Source of the DNA: Pedobacter sp. KBW06
Lineage (GTDB): Bacteria; Bacteroidota; Bacteroidia; Sphingobacteriales; Sphingobacteriaceae
DNA: 64,000 bases
Assembly (NCBI RefSeq): GCF_003852525.1
Contig: NZ_QAJL01000002.1
Coordinates: 746,856 to 810,855 of the forward strand
Direction of reading: 5' to 3'
Part shown: in pieces, positions 55,671-64,000 of the stretch
Numbering within the stretch: the first letter of the stretch is position 1
Layout of the letters: every line of letters starts with the position of its first letter
The notes under the pieces: model-generated
The model's input: the letters and a program-made list of their open reading frames with translations, nothing else
Told to the model about the DNA's origin: nothing
Database searches by the model: none
Program-made: the position numbers and the translations under genes

Positions 55671-56801
55671 TTATGGCATCACAGTAACCCTCCTTCCTTC
55701 TACTTTAAAATGAACTGCACCAATTTCTTCCAGCCTGTCAAGCATCCATCCAAGGCTTTTATCCCTTGACCCTGAGCCTACAAGAACTGATTCTGCCAGT
55801 TCCGGCGGACAGATGACTTCCACATCATACCACCTTGCTATTTTCCGCATAATGCTGCCCAGCTTTTCGTTGTTAAAAGCAAAAGAATTGTTCTTCCAGG
55901 CAACCACATCTTCGGTCATCACTTCCGCTACTTTTAAGGTGTTATTTTCCAGTATGGACTGCTCACCTGGTTTTAGTATCGCAGAAGCGTTGTTGCGTTG
56001 AGTTTTCACCTGTACTTTACCGGAAAGCAATGTTGTTTTCACATCCCCGTCATTTTCATAAGCGCTGATGTTAAAATGGGTCCCCAGTACTTCCACGACC
56101 TGATCATCCGACTGAACCCTGAATGGCCTGGACTGATCATGTGTTACTTCAAAATATCCTTCTCCCCTGAGGAATACTTTTCGCTCCTGAGCGGCAAAAG
56201 CAGTCGGGTATTTCAAAGAAGATCCTGCATTTAGCCAGACTTTGGTTCCGTCGGGCAGGATCACCTGGTACTGACCTCCGGCGGGTGTACTGACGGTATT
56301 GAACCGCAGCTCCCCTGCCACTGCTCCTGCAGCGGGATCTATCCGGTATTCCAGCTGACCATCTTTATTTTTGGTAATTACCATTCCCTCCTGACTGGCC
56401 AGTTTTCCATTTGCCACATCAGTCAGGGAAATTTCAGATCCATCAGCTAAGGTCAGAACGGCCTTATTTCCTCCAGGTAAGATCTTTGCGGCCATCTCCC
56501 TGCTGGTCAGCGGTTTTACATTCTGACTCGTTTGGAAGAACCACCAGCCAGCAGCAACACAAAGGACAATAGCTGCTGCAGCAGCGATCAGGGACCACAA
56601 GCGGCTGGTTTTCCGCCCCTGCTGATGTACAGGTAAGCCCGCCCAGACCTCTGCCTTTGCGCTGATCAATTCTCCAGGGCTTAGGTCAGGCATTTCATCT
56701 GTATAATCAAGATACCAGCTCTCCAGCAAGGCAATCTCCTCTTCCGAGCAGTTCCGTTGCTTGTATTTGGCCAGTAATGCTTTCGCTTCTTTATTTTGCA
56801 T
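55671..56801 (-). CDS. FecR-family anti-sigma factor
   Basis: 376 residues. Cytoplasmic sigma-binding helix bundle (about 1-60), one TM helix (about 69-89, LIAAAAAIVLCVAAGWWFF), a periplasmic FecR domain (FNTVSTPAGGQYQVILPDGTKVWLNAGSSLKYP, then GEGYFEVTHDQSRPFRV and HFNISAYENDGDVKTTLLSGKVQV) and a C-terminal DUF4974/STN-like domain (FNNEKLGSIMRKIARWYDVEV). It holds the ECF sigma factor until SusC's STN domain signals ligand binding. Directly follows the sigma gene. Confidence 0.93.
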   Translation of the reverse strand: MQNKEAKALLAKYKQRNCSEEEIALLESWYLDYTDEMPDLSPGELISAKAEVWAGLPVHQQGRKTSRLWSLIAAAAAIVLCVAAGWWFFQTSQNVKPLTSREMAAKILPGGNKAVLTLADGSEISLTDVANGKLASQEGMVITKNKDGQLEYRIDPAAGAVAGELRFNTVSTPAGGQYQVILPDGTKVWLNAGSSLKYPTAFAAQERKVFLRGEGYFEVTHDQSRPFRVQSDDQVVEVLGTHFNISAYENDGDVKTTLLSGKVQVKTQRNNASAILKPGEQSILENNTLKVAEVMTEDVVAWKNNSFAFNNEKLGSIMRKIARWYDVEVICPPELAESVLVGSGSRDKSLGWMLDRLEEIGAVHFKVEGRRVTVMP

Positions 56802-56890
56802 AAGTTGAAAGGGAATACCCCCTTTAAATGATAGACGGGAAAAGATGGGGGTATGGGGTAGAAGAAATTAATATTTTTTTAACCCTGACA

Positions 56891-57457
56891 TTACATGCTC
56901 ACAAAAAGCATCAATCCAAGTTTTAAGCGCAAAATTCTCAATGCGTTTTTAACCTGTGTCCTTACCGTTTGTTCCGATAAGTTTAACTGTTCAGCGATCT
57001 CCTTATGGCTCATCGCCTGTTTTCTGCTCAGCTCAAAAACCTCCCTCATTTTGGGAGGCAATTCTGAAATCCCTTTTTCAATCAGTGCAGCAAGTTGCCG
57101 CTCGCGGACCTGGTGATCAGTGACACAATATCCTTCGTCCAGAAAACGCTGTAAGGAGCTGACATACCTGGATTCTACCTGCTGATGTGCGATCACATCG
57201 AGAATTCTGTTGCGTACCGCTGTGTAGAGATAAGCCGGCAAGCTGGACTTTAAGACCAGATCGGCCCGTTTATTCCAAATCGAAGCGAATAGTTCGTGGA
57301 TCACGTCCTGTGCTTCTTCCTTATCCCTCAATCTGCTATAGGCATGGATATACAATTCGTTAAAATAACGGTTATAAACCACGGTATAGGCGGCAGCATC
57401 CCCCTCTTTCAGGAGTGCCGTTAATTCTAAATCTGAGAGTAAACTGTAATTCAACAT
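56891..57457 (-). CDS. ECF RNA polymerase sigma factor (SusCD-linked)
   Basis: 188 residues. Sigma region 2 is seen in YNRYFNELYIHAYSRLRDKEEAQDVIHELFASIWNKR and region 4 in LPPKMREVFELSRKQAMSHKEIAEQLNLSEQTVRTQVKNAL. These Bacteroidota ECF factors are released by FecR proteins and switch on their SusCD genes. It is the first gene of the minus-strand locus. Confidence 0.93.
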   Translation of the reverse strand: MLNYSLLSDLELTALLKEGDAAAYTVVYNRYFNELYIHAYSRLRDKEEAQDVIHELFASIWNKRADLVLKSSLPAYLYTAVRNRILDVIAHQQVESRYVSSLQRFLDEGYCVTDHQVRERQLAALIEKGISELPPKMREVFELSRKQAMSHKEIAEQLNLSEQTVRTQVKNALRILRLKLGLMLFVSM

Positions 57458-57784
57458 TGTCGCCCCCGCTATAAATTGAACTTTAAAAAACAGATTTAAT
57501 TAATTGCACAAAAATCCAGTCAATTATCTGTGTCATAATTGATTTATCTGCCTAACCAAATAAAATTTTGTGAATTTCAAAAGTAGCATTAAATAGATAA
57601 AAACCAAAGTCTTCCTCTTCAAAAGCCTGTCCTTAGGGATATAAAATTTATGAGGAATGACCGGGCCAGGCAGCGTAAGTGACAGATATCCGATTTCGGA
57701 CCCGGATATTGAGGTCCTCAGCGAGGTTATGACAGGATAACTGAAATTGCTTATCTTGGTTTCAATTTTAGATATCGCCCCTCT
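57458..57784. other. 327-base intergenic region between the sigma factor and methyltransferase genes
   Basis: No coding sequence or RNA gene is visible. It contains an exact inverted repeat ATATCCG/CGGATAT (57686-57692 and 57703-57709, 10-base spacer), a possible operator or hairpin. TATCTTGG at 57752-57759, a 7-of-8 match to the TAnnTTTG box, lies 25 bases before the methyltransferase ATG. The left ~100 bases are AT-rich and should hold the sigma factor promoter, but no clear box was found. Confidence 0.4.
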
Positions 57785-58408
57785 ATGGAAAAAGATTTCC
57801 GGAAAAACACCTTCGAGGTTTATGATAAAGTAGCGGATTGGTTTGCCGAAAACCGGGATAAAGGTTTAATGGAAAAAAACTATCTCGATGAGGTCATTAC
57901 CCATTTAAACGATGATTCCCGTATTTTAGATCTGGGTTGCGGCACAGGAATTCCCATCTTCGGTTATTTCTTAAGTCGGAAATTAAACATTACCGGCGTA
58001 GATGCCAGTCCTAAAATATTGTCCATAGCAAAGAAAAATTTCCCTTCCGGCACATTTATCCAGGCAGATATGCGGGGGCTCTCGCTGAATAAAAGATTCG
58101 ACGCAGTTATTGCCTGGCATAGCTTTTTCCACCTCCCTGCGGAAGATCAACCGGCAATGTTTGCCACTTTTACAGCACACCTCAATCCTGGTGGAATTTT
58201 GCTTTTCACCTCCGGCACCACACATGGCGAAGCCTGGGGACAAATTGGCGGAGAAAATCTATTTCATGGATCATTAGATACGGAAGAATATCAGCAACTT
58301 TTAACGGACCATCATTTTACCCTGTTAAAACATCAAACAGATGATCCGGACTGTGGAAATGCGACGGTTTGGATGGCAAAATATAAGCCGGTATTCAAAA
58401 CTGTATAA
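57785..58408 (+). CDS. Class I SAM-dependent methyltransferase
   Basis: 207 residues. SAM-binding motif I is RILDLGCGTGIPI (about 39-51); the acidic loop at the end of strand 2 is NITGVDASPKIL, and DAVIAWHSFFHLP is the motif-IV-like segment. A small cap region opens with the N-terminal YDKVADWFAENR. Typical of the UbiE/Tam-like group; the methyl acceptor cannot be inferred. It lies 20 bases before hemW. Confidence 0.87.
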   Translation: MEKDFRKNTFEVYDKVADWFAENRDKGLMEKNYLDEVITHLNDDSRILDLGCGTGIPIFGYFLSRKLNITGVDASPKILSIAKKNFPSGTFIQADMRGLSLNKRFDAVIAWHSFFHLPAEDQPAMFATFTAHLNPGGILLFTSGTTHGEAWGQIGGENLFHGSLDTEEYQQLLTDHHFTLLKHQTDDPDCGNATVWMAKYKPVFKTV

Positions 58409-58415
58409 TTGCACT

Positions 58416-58423
58416 TATCTTTG
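58416..58423 (+). promoter_or_regulatory. Candidate -7 promoter box of hemW
   Basis: TATCTTTG matches TAnnTTTG exactly and ends 5 bases before the hemW ATG, so transcription from it would be leaderless. No TTTG at 19-base spacing. Confidence 0.45.
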
Positions 58424-58428
58424 CCCCC

Positions 58429-59571
58429 ATGTCCGGTATCTACATCCACATTCCATTCTGCAAAAAAGCCTGCACGTATTGCGATTTCCATTTCAGCACT
58501 TCTTTAAAGTATGTTGATGAAATGACGGAGGCCATTTGCACAGAAATTATCAGGAAAAAAGATAGAATTGCAGACCATCAGGTAGGCAGTATTTACTTTG
58601 GTGGAGGAACACCTTCTGTATTGCCTTCTGCAGCATTTGAAAAAATATTCAATACCATAACCAGGCATTTTTCTGTTGCTTCAGATGCGGAGATCACAAT
58701 CGAAGCCAATCCCGACGACCTGGATGCCAAAAAAATTAAAGAATTAAGGCAATTGCCCGTCAACCGGTTCAGCATTGGAATCCAGTCTTTTTTTGATGAA
58801 GACCTGATCTGGATGAATCGCGCGCACAATTCCGGCGAAGCGGAAAATTGTATCAAAAGAAGTCAGGATGCGGGGTTCGAGAATTTAAGCATCGATCTGA
58901 TCTATGGCTATCCTTTACTGACCGACCAGAAATGGCTGAGCAATATCAATAAGGCCATTGAATTTGAAACTCCGCATATTTCTGCCTATTCTATGACAGT
59001 GGAACCCCGGACCGCCCTCGCCCATGCCATAAAAAGAGGTAAACAGGTTCCGGTAAATGACGAGCAAAGTGCAGACCAGTTCATCTCTTTAATTGAGCAG
59101 CTTGGAAAAGCAGGCTTTGAACATTACGAGATTTCAAACTACAGTAAACCCGGCAAATATGCCGTTCACAACACCAATTACTGGCGGGGCATCCCCTATA
59201 TTGGAATCGGTCCCTCTGCCCATGGTTTTGACGGGGAAACACGCTACCTGAACATTGCAAATAATGCCGCCTATCTGAGCGACATCAGGGAGGGCCGCCT
59301 ACCGGAAACCATCGAAACACTGGATCTTTACGACCGTTTCAATGAATACATGATGACTTCCCTCAGAACCATGTGGGGAAGCAGTTTACTTAAAATTGAG
59401 GCCGATTTTGGCAAGGTATTTCTCCATGACACCCTCAAAAGCATCAAACCTTTTATAGAGCGGAAATGGCTGATGAATGAAAAGGAACACCTAACTTTGA
59501 CCCTGGACGGGAAACTTTTTGCAGACCATATTGCCTCTGAATTGTTTCTGATCCCGGAAGACCACCATTAA
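58429..59571 (+). CDS. hemW: Radical SAM heme chaperone HemW
   Basis: 380 residues. Related to HemN but without its coproporphyrinogen oxidase function; HemW transfers heme to target proteins. The 4Fe-4S cysteines are C11, C15 and C18 in IPFCKKACTYCDFHF (CxxxCxxC). GGGTPSVL and the SIGIQSF segment belong to the SAM barrel. A C-terminal HemN-like domain follows (about 300-380). HemN's extra N-terminal residues are absent, supporting the HemW call. Followed 10 bases later by the SDR gene. Confidence 0.93.
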   Translation: MSGIYIHIPFCKKACTYCDFHFSTSLKYVDEMTEAICTEIIRKKDRIADHQVGSIYFGGGTPSVLPSAAFEKIFNTITRHFSVASDAEITIEANPDDLDAKKIKELRQLPVNRFSIGIQSFFDEDLIWMNRAHNSGEAENCIKRSQDAGFENLSIDLIYGYPLLTDQKWLSNINKAIEFETPHISAYSMTVEPRTALAHAIKRGKQVPVNDEQSADQFISLIEQLGKAGFEHYEISNYSKPGKYAVHNTNYWRGIPYIGIGPSAHGFDGETRYLNIANNAAYLSDIREGRLPETIETLDLYDRFNEYMMTSLRTMWGSSLLKIEADFGKVFLHDTLKSIKPFIERKWLMNEKEHLTLTLDGKLFADHIASELFLIPEDHH

Positions 59572-59581
59572 TGATCGTATA

Positions 59582-60367
59582 ATGAAAGATAAAGTTGTTT
59601 GGACTACCGGAGCATCATCCGGCATCGGAGAAGCATTGGTATATGCCTACAGTCAGCTGGGTGCAAGGCTGATCATTTCTTCGCGTAACCGTGATGAATT
59701 GTTCAGGGTAAAGAACGGATGCAAAAATAAAATCAACGTTCATGTGCTGTCTTTAGATCTTGAAAATACCGCAGCATTGGCAGACAAAGCCGAAGAAGCG
59801 ATCCGCATCTTTGGTAAAGTAGACCTGCTGATCAATAGCGGAGGGATCAGTCAGCGGAGCCTTGCTTTGGAAACAGAGCTGGCGGTAGAGCAGCGCCTGA
59901 TGAATGTCAATTTTTGGGGGACTGTCGTATTGAGCAAAGCGGTATTGCCGCTAATGATCGCAAATGGCGGCGGTCAGATCGTTTGTATCAGCAGTCTGGT
60001 TGGGAAGTTCGGCACCAAGCTTCGCTCTGCGTACGCGGCTTCTAAACATGCCTTACATGGATATTTTGATTCGGTACGGTCTGAGCTCTTTGACCGGGGC
60101 ATCCACATCACCATGGTTTGTCCGGGTTTCATCAAAACAAAGGTCACCCTGAATGCTTTGACATCTAACGGAGCGCCACAGGGAACAATGGACAGTGCAC
60201 AGGAAAACGGCATGCCTGCTGAGGAATGTGCAAAGCTGATTGTCAATGCGGTCAGGCTTCGTAAGGAAGAAGTTTATATCGGAGGAAAAGAAGTCAAAGG
60301 GATCTGGCTAAAAAGATTTTTCCCTTTGCGCTTCTCTAAATATTTAAGAACGGCAAAGGTTACTTAA
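59582..60367 (+). CDS. Short-chain dehydrogenase/reductase
   Basis: 261 residues. Cofactor loop TGASSGIGEA (about 6-15), NSGG-type motif LLINSGGISQR, catalytic Ser near 138 (CISSLVG), Tyr151 and Lys155 (YAASK). It keeps all catalytic residues of classical SDRs and resembles the DHRS7-like subgroup. A typical Arg in the SSRNRDEL segment (SSRN, about 35) favours NADP(H). The substrate is unknown. The stop overlaps the convergent lipoprotein gene by 8 bases. Confidence 0.9.
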   Translation: MKDKVVWTTGASSGIGEALVYAYSQLGARLIISSRNRDELFRVKNGCKNKINVHVLSLDLENTAALADKAEEAIRIFGKVDLLINSGGISQRSLALETELAVEQRLMNVNFWGTVVLSKAVLPLMIANGGGQIVCISSLVGKFGTKLRSAYAASKHALHGYFDSVRSELFDRGIHITMVCPGFIKTKVTLNALTSNGAPQGTMDSAQENGMPAEECAKLIVNAVRLRKEEVYIGGKEVKGIWLKRFFPLRFSKYLRTAKVT

Positions 60368-60899
60368 TCACCTTGCCGTCAATCTTAATACTTTTCCAGT
60401 CTTCGTCCAGACCTGAACCTTTGATATAGCTCACTTTATGTGTGTTTCCTTTTAAATTAGGATGGTACACCATATCGAACTCAAAAGTCATCTTCTTATC
60501 GGTCTTTTCTGTCACTTTGACTTTATAATCGTTCTCCGATTTATCGCCAAGAGTGTAAAACTCGTCGTTGACTTTTGCATTGAACTTTGCATGGGTATAC
60601 ACTTTCTTAGGCTGATCCGGATAGGATTCCTGCAAATCATTGTTTTCATCTATTCTCAGATATTTGGTATCTGTGGCATCTCCGCCAACTAAGGAATAGA
60701 ATTTATAATACAGCTTATTGTCAATCCTCAGGGTATCCTGAATCTCAGTATAAGTGTGTTCTCCCATTTTCCAGGAATTTCCGATTTGCATAGGCATAAA
60801 GGAATCGCTGGCATTAAGTTCTTTTGTAGTCATAACTTTCGGTTGACAGGAAGAGAAAATTATTAGAATAAAAAATGATAATAACGAAACGTTTTTCAT
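60360..60899 (-). CDS. Small lipoprotein of unknown function
   Basis: 179 residues. Lipoprotein signal (LLSFFILIIFSSC, Cys 18), then a mostly beta protein: MPMQIGNSWKMGEHTYTEIQDTLRIDNKLYYKFYSLVGG, KYLRIDENNDLQES and a C-terminal KIDGKVIK. The opening IGNSWxxxxxT pattern is common in Bacteroidota surface lipoproteins. No function can be assigned. It converges on the SDR gene with overlapping stops. Confidence 0.7.
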   Translation of the reverse strand: MKNVSLLSFFILIIFSSCQPKVMTTKELNASDSFMPMQIGNSWKMGEHTYTEIQDTLRIDNKLYYKFYSLVGGDATDTKYLRIDENNDLQESYPDQPKKVYTHAKFNAKVNDEFYTLGDKSENDYKVKVTEKTDKKMTFEFDMVYHPNLKGNTHKVSYIKGSGLDEDWKSIKIDGKVIK

Positions 60900-61050
60900 A
60901 AGGCTGATGATTAATTTAGTATAACATACTAAACGTAAGATAAATAAGATTCGCTACAAATTAAAGTTAATTTATTTTATTTTCACCGATACCCTCTGAG
61001 GGCAATTTCTGGATTGATTTTTGAACCTTACAAAACTTAAAAAAAACGAC

Positions 61051-61374
61051 ATGAACTTTATTATCACCTTACTCGTCAATGCAGGAATCCTGTTGGGAAT
61101 GACTTATGTACTGCCAAGCGTTAGAATTAAAAATTACGGAACGGCCATTCTGGTAGCTCTGGTGATTGGCTTATTGAATGCGACATTGGGTATGTTCCTC
61201 AGGTTTCCAATGAATGTGGTCACACTCGGCCTGATCTCCTTTGTTGTTCATTTGGTGGTTACTGCCATCATGATCAAACTGGCGGATAAGTTTTTTGATG
61301 ATTTTGAAATAAAGGGCTTTACTCCGGCACTGATCATTGCGTTGGTAATGGCTGTGGTAGGAATGCTGCTTTAA
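61051..61374 (+). CDS. Phage-holin-family (Phage_holin_4_2-like) membrane protein
   Basis: 107 residues from the ATG at 61051 (MNFIITLLVNAGILLGMTYVLPSVRIKNYGTA); an upstream in-frame TTG at 61021 is less likely. Four hydrophobic helices with the loop ATLGMFLRFPMNVVTLGLISF and a polar DKFFDDFEIKGF segment match the small membrane family named after phage holins but usually chromosomal. No phage genes are nearby, so this is probably a housekeeping membrane protein. Confidence 0.82.
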   Translation: MNFIITLLVNAGILLGMTYVLPSVRIKNYGTAILVALVIGLLNATLGMFLRFPMNVVTLGLISFVVHLVVTAIMIKLADKFFDDFEIKGFTPALIIALVMAVVGMLL

Positions 61375-61460
61375 AAGAAGATGGGCCTGGCTCTGGATTT
61401 GCGGGCGCAAACGTTTGCGCAGTATTTTTCAATCCCCTATAAAACAAATGGTTAAAAACA

Positions 61461-61503
61461 AAAACAGGGCTTTTGGATCAACATCCAAAAGCCCTGTTTT
61501 TTT
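61461..61503. terminator. Strong bidirectional terminator between the holin-family gene and GH2
   Basis: A perfect 18-bp stem (61461-61478 with 61483-61500) with a 4-base loop and T runs reading out on both strands. It ends the minus-strand beta-galactosidase gene, 17 bases after its stop, and can also end the plus-strand holin gene. Confidence 0.9.
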
Positions 61504-61519
61504 ATCATATCAGCGCTTC

Positions 61520-64000
61520 TTATTTAATTGGTTTGATCCAATATGAATACTGATGTGCTGCAAAAGGCACCCTGTATTCTTTTAACGGCATAGAACCCCA
61601 GCTGTCTATTCCCTGTAAACCACTCTGGATCAGATCCAGGTGCAGGTAGATTTTATCTCTTTTTACCAGCTCACCGGAATGGTATTGTTTTTTCTCGACT
61701 TCAGGATCAAGATCATCCATGCTGTATGGCAGTGCAGAAAAATTCAATAAGCTATCTGCCATTCCAAAGCTAAGTCCTTTTCCCTTTTTGTCTGTAAAAT
61801 TCACCCAGCGAACATCAGTTTTGTTTCCGCTCTCCTGAGGACGTGCATAAGGGAAGTACTGCTCATCTATGGTCTGGTTGTATAAACCTACAAAAGATGC
61901 CGTTTTACGGTCCCAATAGTTTTCGCCCGGCCCGCGGCCATAGAAGTTAATTTTACTCAATGCAGCGTTCAATTGCAAATCATTTCCGATCCGCTGCATC
62001 AATGGATACTTTCCTTTATTTGCTGTAAAATGGTTGTCTACCTTTACAATGCCATCAGGTCTGATGGTAAATGTTTGCGCTACCGTTGCTGCTCCGTCGA
62101 TCAGTTCCTTTTTAAAGGTCGCAACCACTTCGCCTGAAGACGCAGTCTGAATCTCTGCAGAAACTAGTTTTCCTTCTGAATAGGCATTTCTCCATTTTCT
62201 CAGGCTCCGGTTAAATCCGGCACCGATGTCATTATCTGTTGATGCACGCCAGAATCCTGGTTGAGGGCCTTCAGACAACAACGGACTACCTTTAAGGGTA
62301 TATCCGGTCATTAGTCCTTTTTCCATATCAAATGCGATAGAAAAGTCACTTCCTTTAACCACTGCTTTTCCTGAAGGTTTTTCTATGGTTAATTTTCCAT
62401 TGACCGCAGCATAGGCCGATGCTTTAGGTGCTCCGCTCCATACAAATTGCTCGGTGGCAATGGTATATCCTGCCGGAAGGAAAGGTTCTGCCATTTTCAG
62501 GTCGTAATATACATTCAGAAAATATTCTGCACCGGCTTTCGCTTTCGTTTTGATGGCCAGGCTCAGTTCTTTTTCTGTTCTTGGTTCAATTACAGGGAGG
62601 TTCTGCGTTCCTTTTTCTACGATCTTACCATTTTCTAAAAGTTCCCAGTTTAACTTCACATTGTCCAGCCCTTTAAAGAAATAAGAATTGTTCAGTTTGA
62701 TGGTGTTGTTGCCTTCGTATTTCGTTTTGATGTATTGGTAAATCTTCTTCACCTCTACGGCCATCGGCGTCATGCCACGATGATTGGTTACTACACCTTT
62801 CACGCTAAAGTTATTGTCGCTGAAGTCTTCATTCACAGGTCCGCTTAAAGGAAAGTCTCCTCCATAAGCATTGATGCGTTTCCCATTTTTTACGGTATCA
62901 ATCGCCTGATCAATCCATTCCCAGATGTAACCACCCTGCAGGTTTGGCTGACTTTCGATCACATCCCAGTATTCTTTAAAGTTACCCAGGCTATTTCCCA
63001 TAATGTGGGCAAACTCACTCATGATGAGTGGACGGTCGGGCTTGCTGTTCGCATATTGTTTCAACCAGTTTGGATCAGGGTACTGAGGCACAATCATATC
63101 TGTATTGTAGTCTTCCTCTGCGCGCTCATATTGTACCGGACGGATGTCTTTTGCTTTCAGCCAATCGTATGCTTCGTAAAAATTCCTTCCGTTACCGGCT
63201 TCGTTTCCTAAAGACCAGGTGACTACCGAGGAGTGGTTTTTATCGCGTTCATACATTCTCTGAATCCGCTCCAGATGAGGAATTCTCCATTGCTTATCAT
63301 TTCCAAGCGTATAATCCAGGTCATAATAACGCCCATGAGATTCAATATTGGCTTCATCAATTACGTATAAACCATACTCATCACAAAGTTCCATCCAATA
63401 GGGATCAGGAGGATAATGAGAATGCCTTACCGAGTTTACGTTCAGCTTTTTCATCATTTCCATGTCTTTACGCATGTCTGCCCTGGTCAGCGTATGCCCC
63501 TGGGTGGCATTGTGTTCATGACGGTTCACGCCTTTAAAGAACACGCGCTTCCCGTTCACGAGGAAATTATTGTTAACGAGTTCGACAGTACGAAAACCAA
63601 TTCGCTGAGGAATCACTTCCAGTACTTCTCCTTTTTTATTTTTCAAAGTGATGAAAAGTGTATACAGGTTAGGCGTTTCTGCAGTCCATGCCGCTACGTC
63701 TCCAACTTCTGTATTGAACTTCACATTACTTTTATAATTACCAAGGACCGTTTTTACTCCTTTTGTTTCGTCCTTGTAAACAGACTTCCCTTTCGGATCA
63801 ATCAATTCCAGCTCTACGGCAAAAGTATCCGGTTTGCTATGGTTGGTCTTCCTGTCAATTCTGTAATTGTTGATTTCTGCATCTAAGGAAAGGAGTCCGT
63901 TCTTATAGGATTTGTCCAGTGTGGCAATCGCTTTGAAGTCCCTTACATCGAGTTTTGGCGTGGCATACAGGTATACATCACGTTCAATTCCCGAGATTCT
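61520..64000 (-). CDS. Glycoside hydrolase family 2 beta-galactosidase (5' end outside window)
   Basis: At least 826 residues; the frame stays open to the right edge, so the N-terminus is missing. Visible parts are the end of the sugar-binding domain (ISGIERDVYLYATPKLD), an Ig-like domain, the TIM barrel with HEHNATQGH, acid/base Glu in SLGNEAGNG and nucleophile Glu in MSEFAHIMGNSLGN, a DUF4981-like domain, and the C-terminal beta-sandwich (GRGPGENYWDR). This LacZ-like layout acts on beta-galactosides. The catalytic residues are intact. Terminator follows. Signal peptide status cannot be seen. Confidence 0.93.
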   Translation of the reverse strand, partial: RISGIERDVYLYATPKLDVRDFKAIATLDKSYKNGLLSLDAEINNYRIDRKTNHSKPDTFAVELELIDPKGKSVYKDETKGVKTVLGNYKSNVKFNTEVGDVAAWTAETPNLYTLFITLKNKKGEVLEVIPQRIGFRTVELVNNNFLVNGKRVFFKGVNRHEHNATQGHTLTRADMRKDMEMMKKLNVNSVRHSHYPPDPYWMELCDEYGLYVIDEANIESHGRYYDLDYTLGNDKQWRIPHLERIQRMYERDKNHSSVVTWSLGNEAGNGRNFYEAYDWLKAKDIRPVQYERAEEDYNTDMIVPQYPDPNWLKQYANSKPDRPLIMSEFAHIMGNSLGNFKEYWDVIESQPNLQGGYIWEWIDQAIDTVKNGKRINAYGGDFPLSGPVNEDFSDNNFSVKGVVTNHRGMTPMAVEVKKIYQYIKTKYEGNNTIKLNNSYFFKGLDNVKLNWELLENGKIVEKGTQNLPVIEPRTEKELSLAIKTKAKAGAEYFLNVYYDLKMAEPFLPAGYTIATEQFVWSGAPKASAYAAVNGKLTIEKPSGKAVVKGSDFSIAFDMEKGLMTGYTLKGSPLLSEGPQPGFWRASTDNDIGAGFNRSLRKWRNAYSEGKLVSAEIQTASSGEVVATFKKELIDGAATVAQTFTIRPDGIVKVDNHFTANKGKYPLMQRIGNDLQLNAALSKINFYGRGPGENYWDRKTASFVGLYNQTIDEQYFPYARPQESGNKTDVRWVNFTDKKGKGLSFGMADSLLNFSALPYSMDDLDPEVEKKQYHSGELVKRDKIYLHLDLIQSGLQGIDSWGSMPLKEYRVPFAAHQYSYWIKPIK

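Noticed and set aside
44319..57457. Polysaccharide utilisation locus
   Set aside because: SusC and SusD are present, but no carbohydrate-active enzyme lies in the cluster; the GH2 gene is 4 kb beyond and separated by unrelated genes on the other strand.
61051..61374. Prophage remnant indicated by the holin-family gene
   Set aside because: No integrase, structural, lysis or repeat features nearby; this small family is usually chromosomal.

Overview
The window looks like a chromosomal segment of a Bacteroidota bacterium in the Sphingobacteriaceae, most likely Pedobacter or a close relative. This is inferred from gene content: gliding/type IX secretion genes (gldB, a porW/sprE-like gene, gldKLMN), a SusC/SusD pair with a FecR/ECF-sigma regulator, a split ATP synthase operon without atpDC, a DksA-like protein that has lost its zinc cysteines, and promoter boxes of the Bacteroidota TAnnTTTG type. 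Shine-Dalgarno sequences are mostly absent. I saw no tRNA, rRNA, CRISPR array, transposase or prophage. I found no clear frameshifts; ileS and the GH2 gene are cut only by the window edges.

Layout. 1-2.4 kb: end of ileS, a TraR/DksA-like gene and lspA, closed by a terminator. 2.6-9.6 kb: a SIMPL-domain secreted protein, a small membrane-anchored protein, serS (minus strand), rsmI, a PH-like/SHOCT protein, lnt, an AraC regulator and a VOC protein. lspA and lnt are both lipoprotein maturation enzymes, and the window encodes many lipoproteins. 9.6-15.7 kb: nadE, an outer-membrane beta-barrel protein, gldB, a patatin-like lipase, a ComB-like phosphatase and gcvT. 15.8-20.9 kb: a tightly packed minus-strand cluster (membrane flippase-like protein, GT2, OppC-type permease, rnhB, GT4) divergent from ruvC. 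21.5-24.5 kb: a DUF4349 lipoprotein, a small two-helix membrane protein and a MuiA-like DUF4139 protein.

24.5-30.3 kb: the ATP synthase operon atpZ-(4-TM protein)-atpB-E-F-H-A-G, with an intercistronic hairpin after the c-ring gene. 30.4-37.3 kb, divergent: the porW/sprE-like lipoprotein, a class A penicillin-binding protein and uvrC. 37.3-44.0 kb, minus strand: DUF4271, hemD, then gldK-L-M-N encoding the core ring and motor of the type IX secretion system. A recognisable promoter with dyad symmetry sits in front of gldK.

44.3-57.5 kb is the accessory-looking part. It is one minus-strand locus: ECF sigma, FecR anti-sigma, SusC (with an STN signalling domain), SusD, a DUF4843 lipoprotein, a PKD-like lipoprotein, a TlpA-type thioredoxin, a secreted aspartic protease with two DTG motifs, and a second secreted thioredoxin. 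No glycosidase is present. The combination suggests a regulated uptake system for a protein, peptide or thiol-containing ligand rather than a glycan; this is an inference. The last thioredoxin gene is bracketed by noncoding sequence rich in inverted repeats.

57.8-64 kb: a SAM methyltransferase, hemW, a short-chain dehydrogenase, a small lipoprotein, a holin-family membrane protein, a strong bidirectional terminator, and the C-terminal part of a GH2 beta-galactosidase that runs off the right edge.
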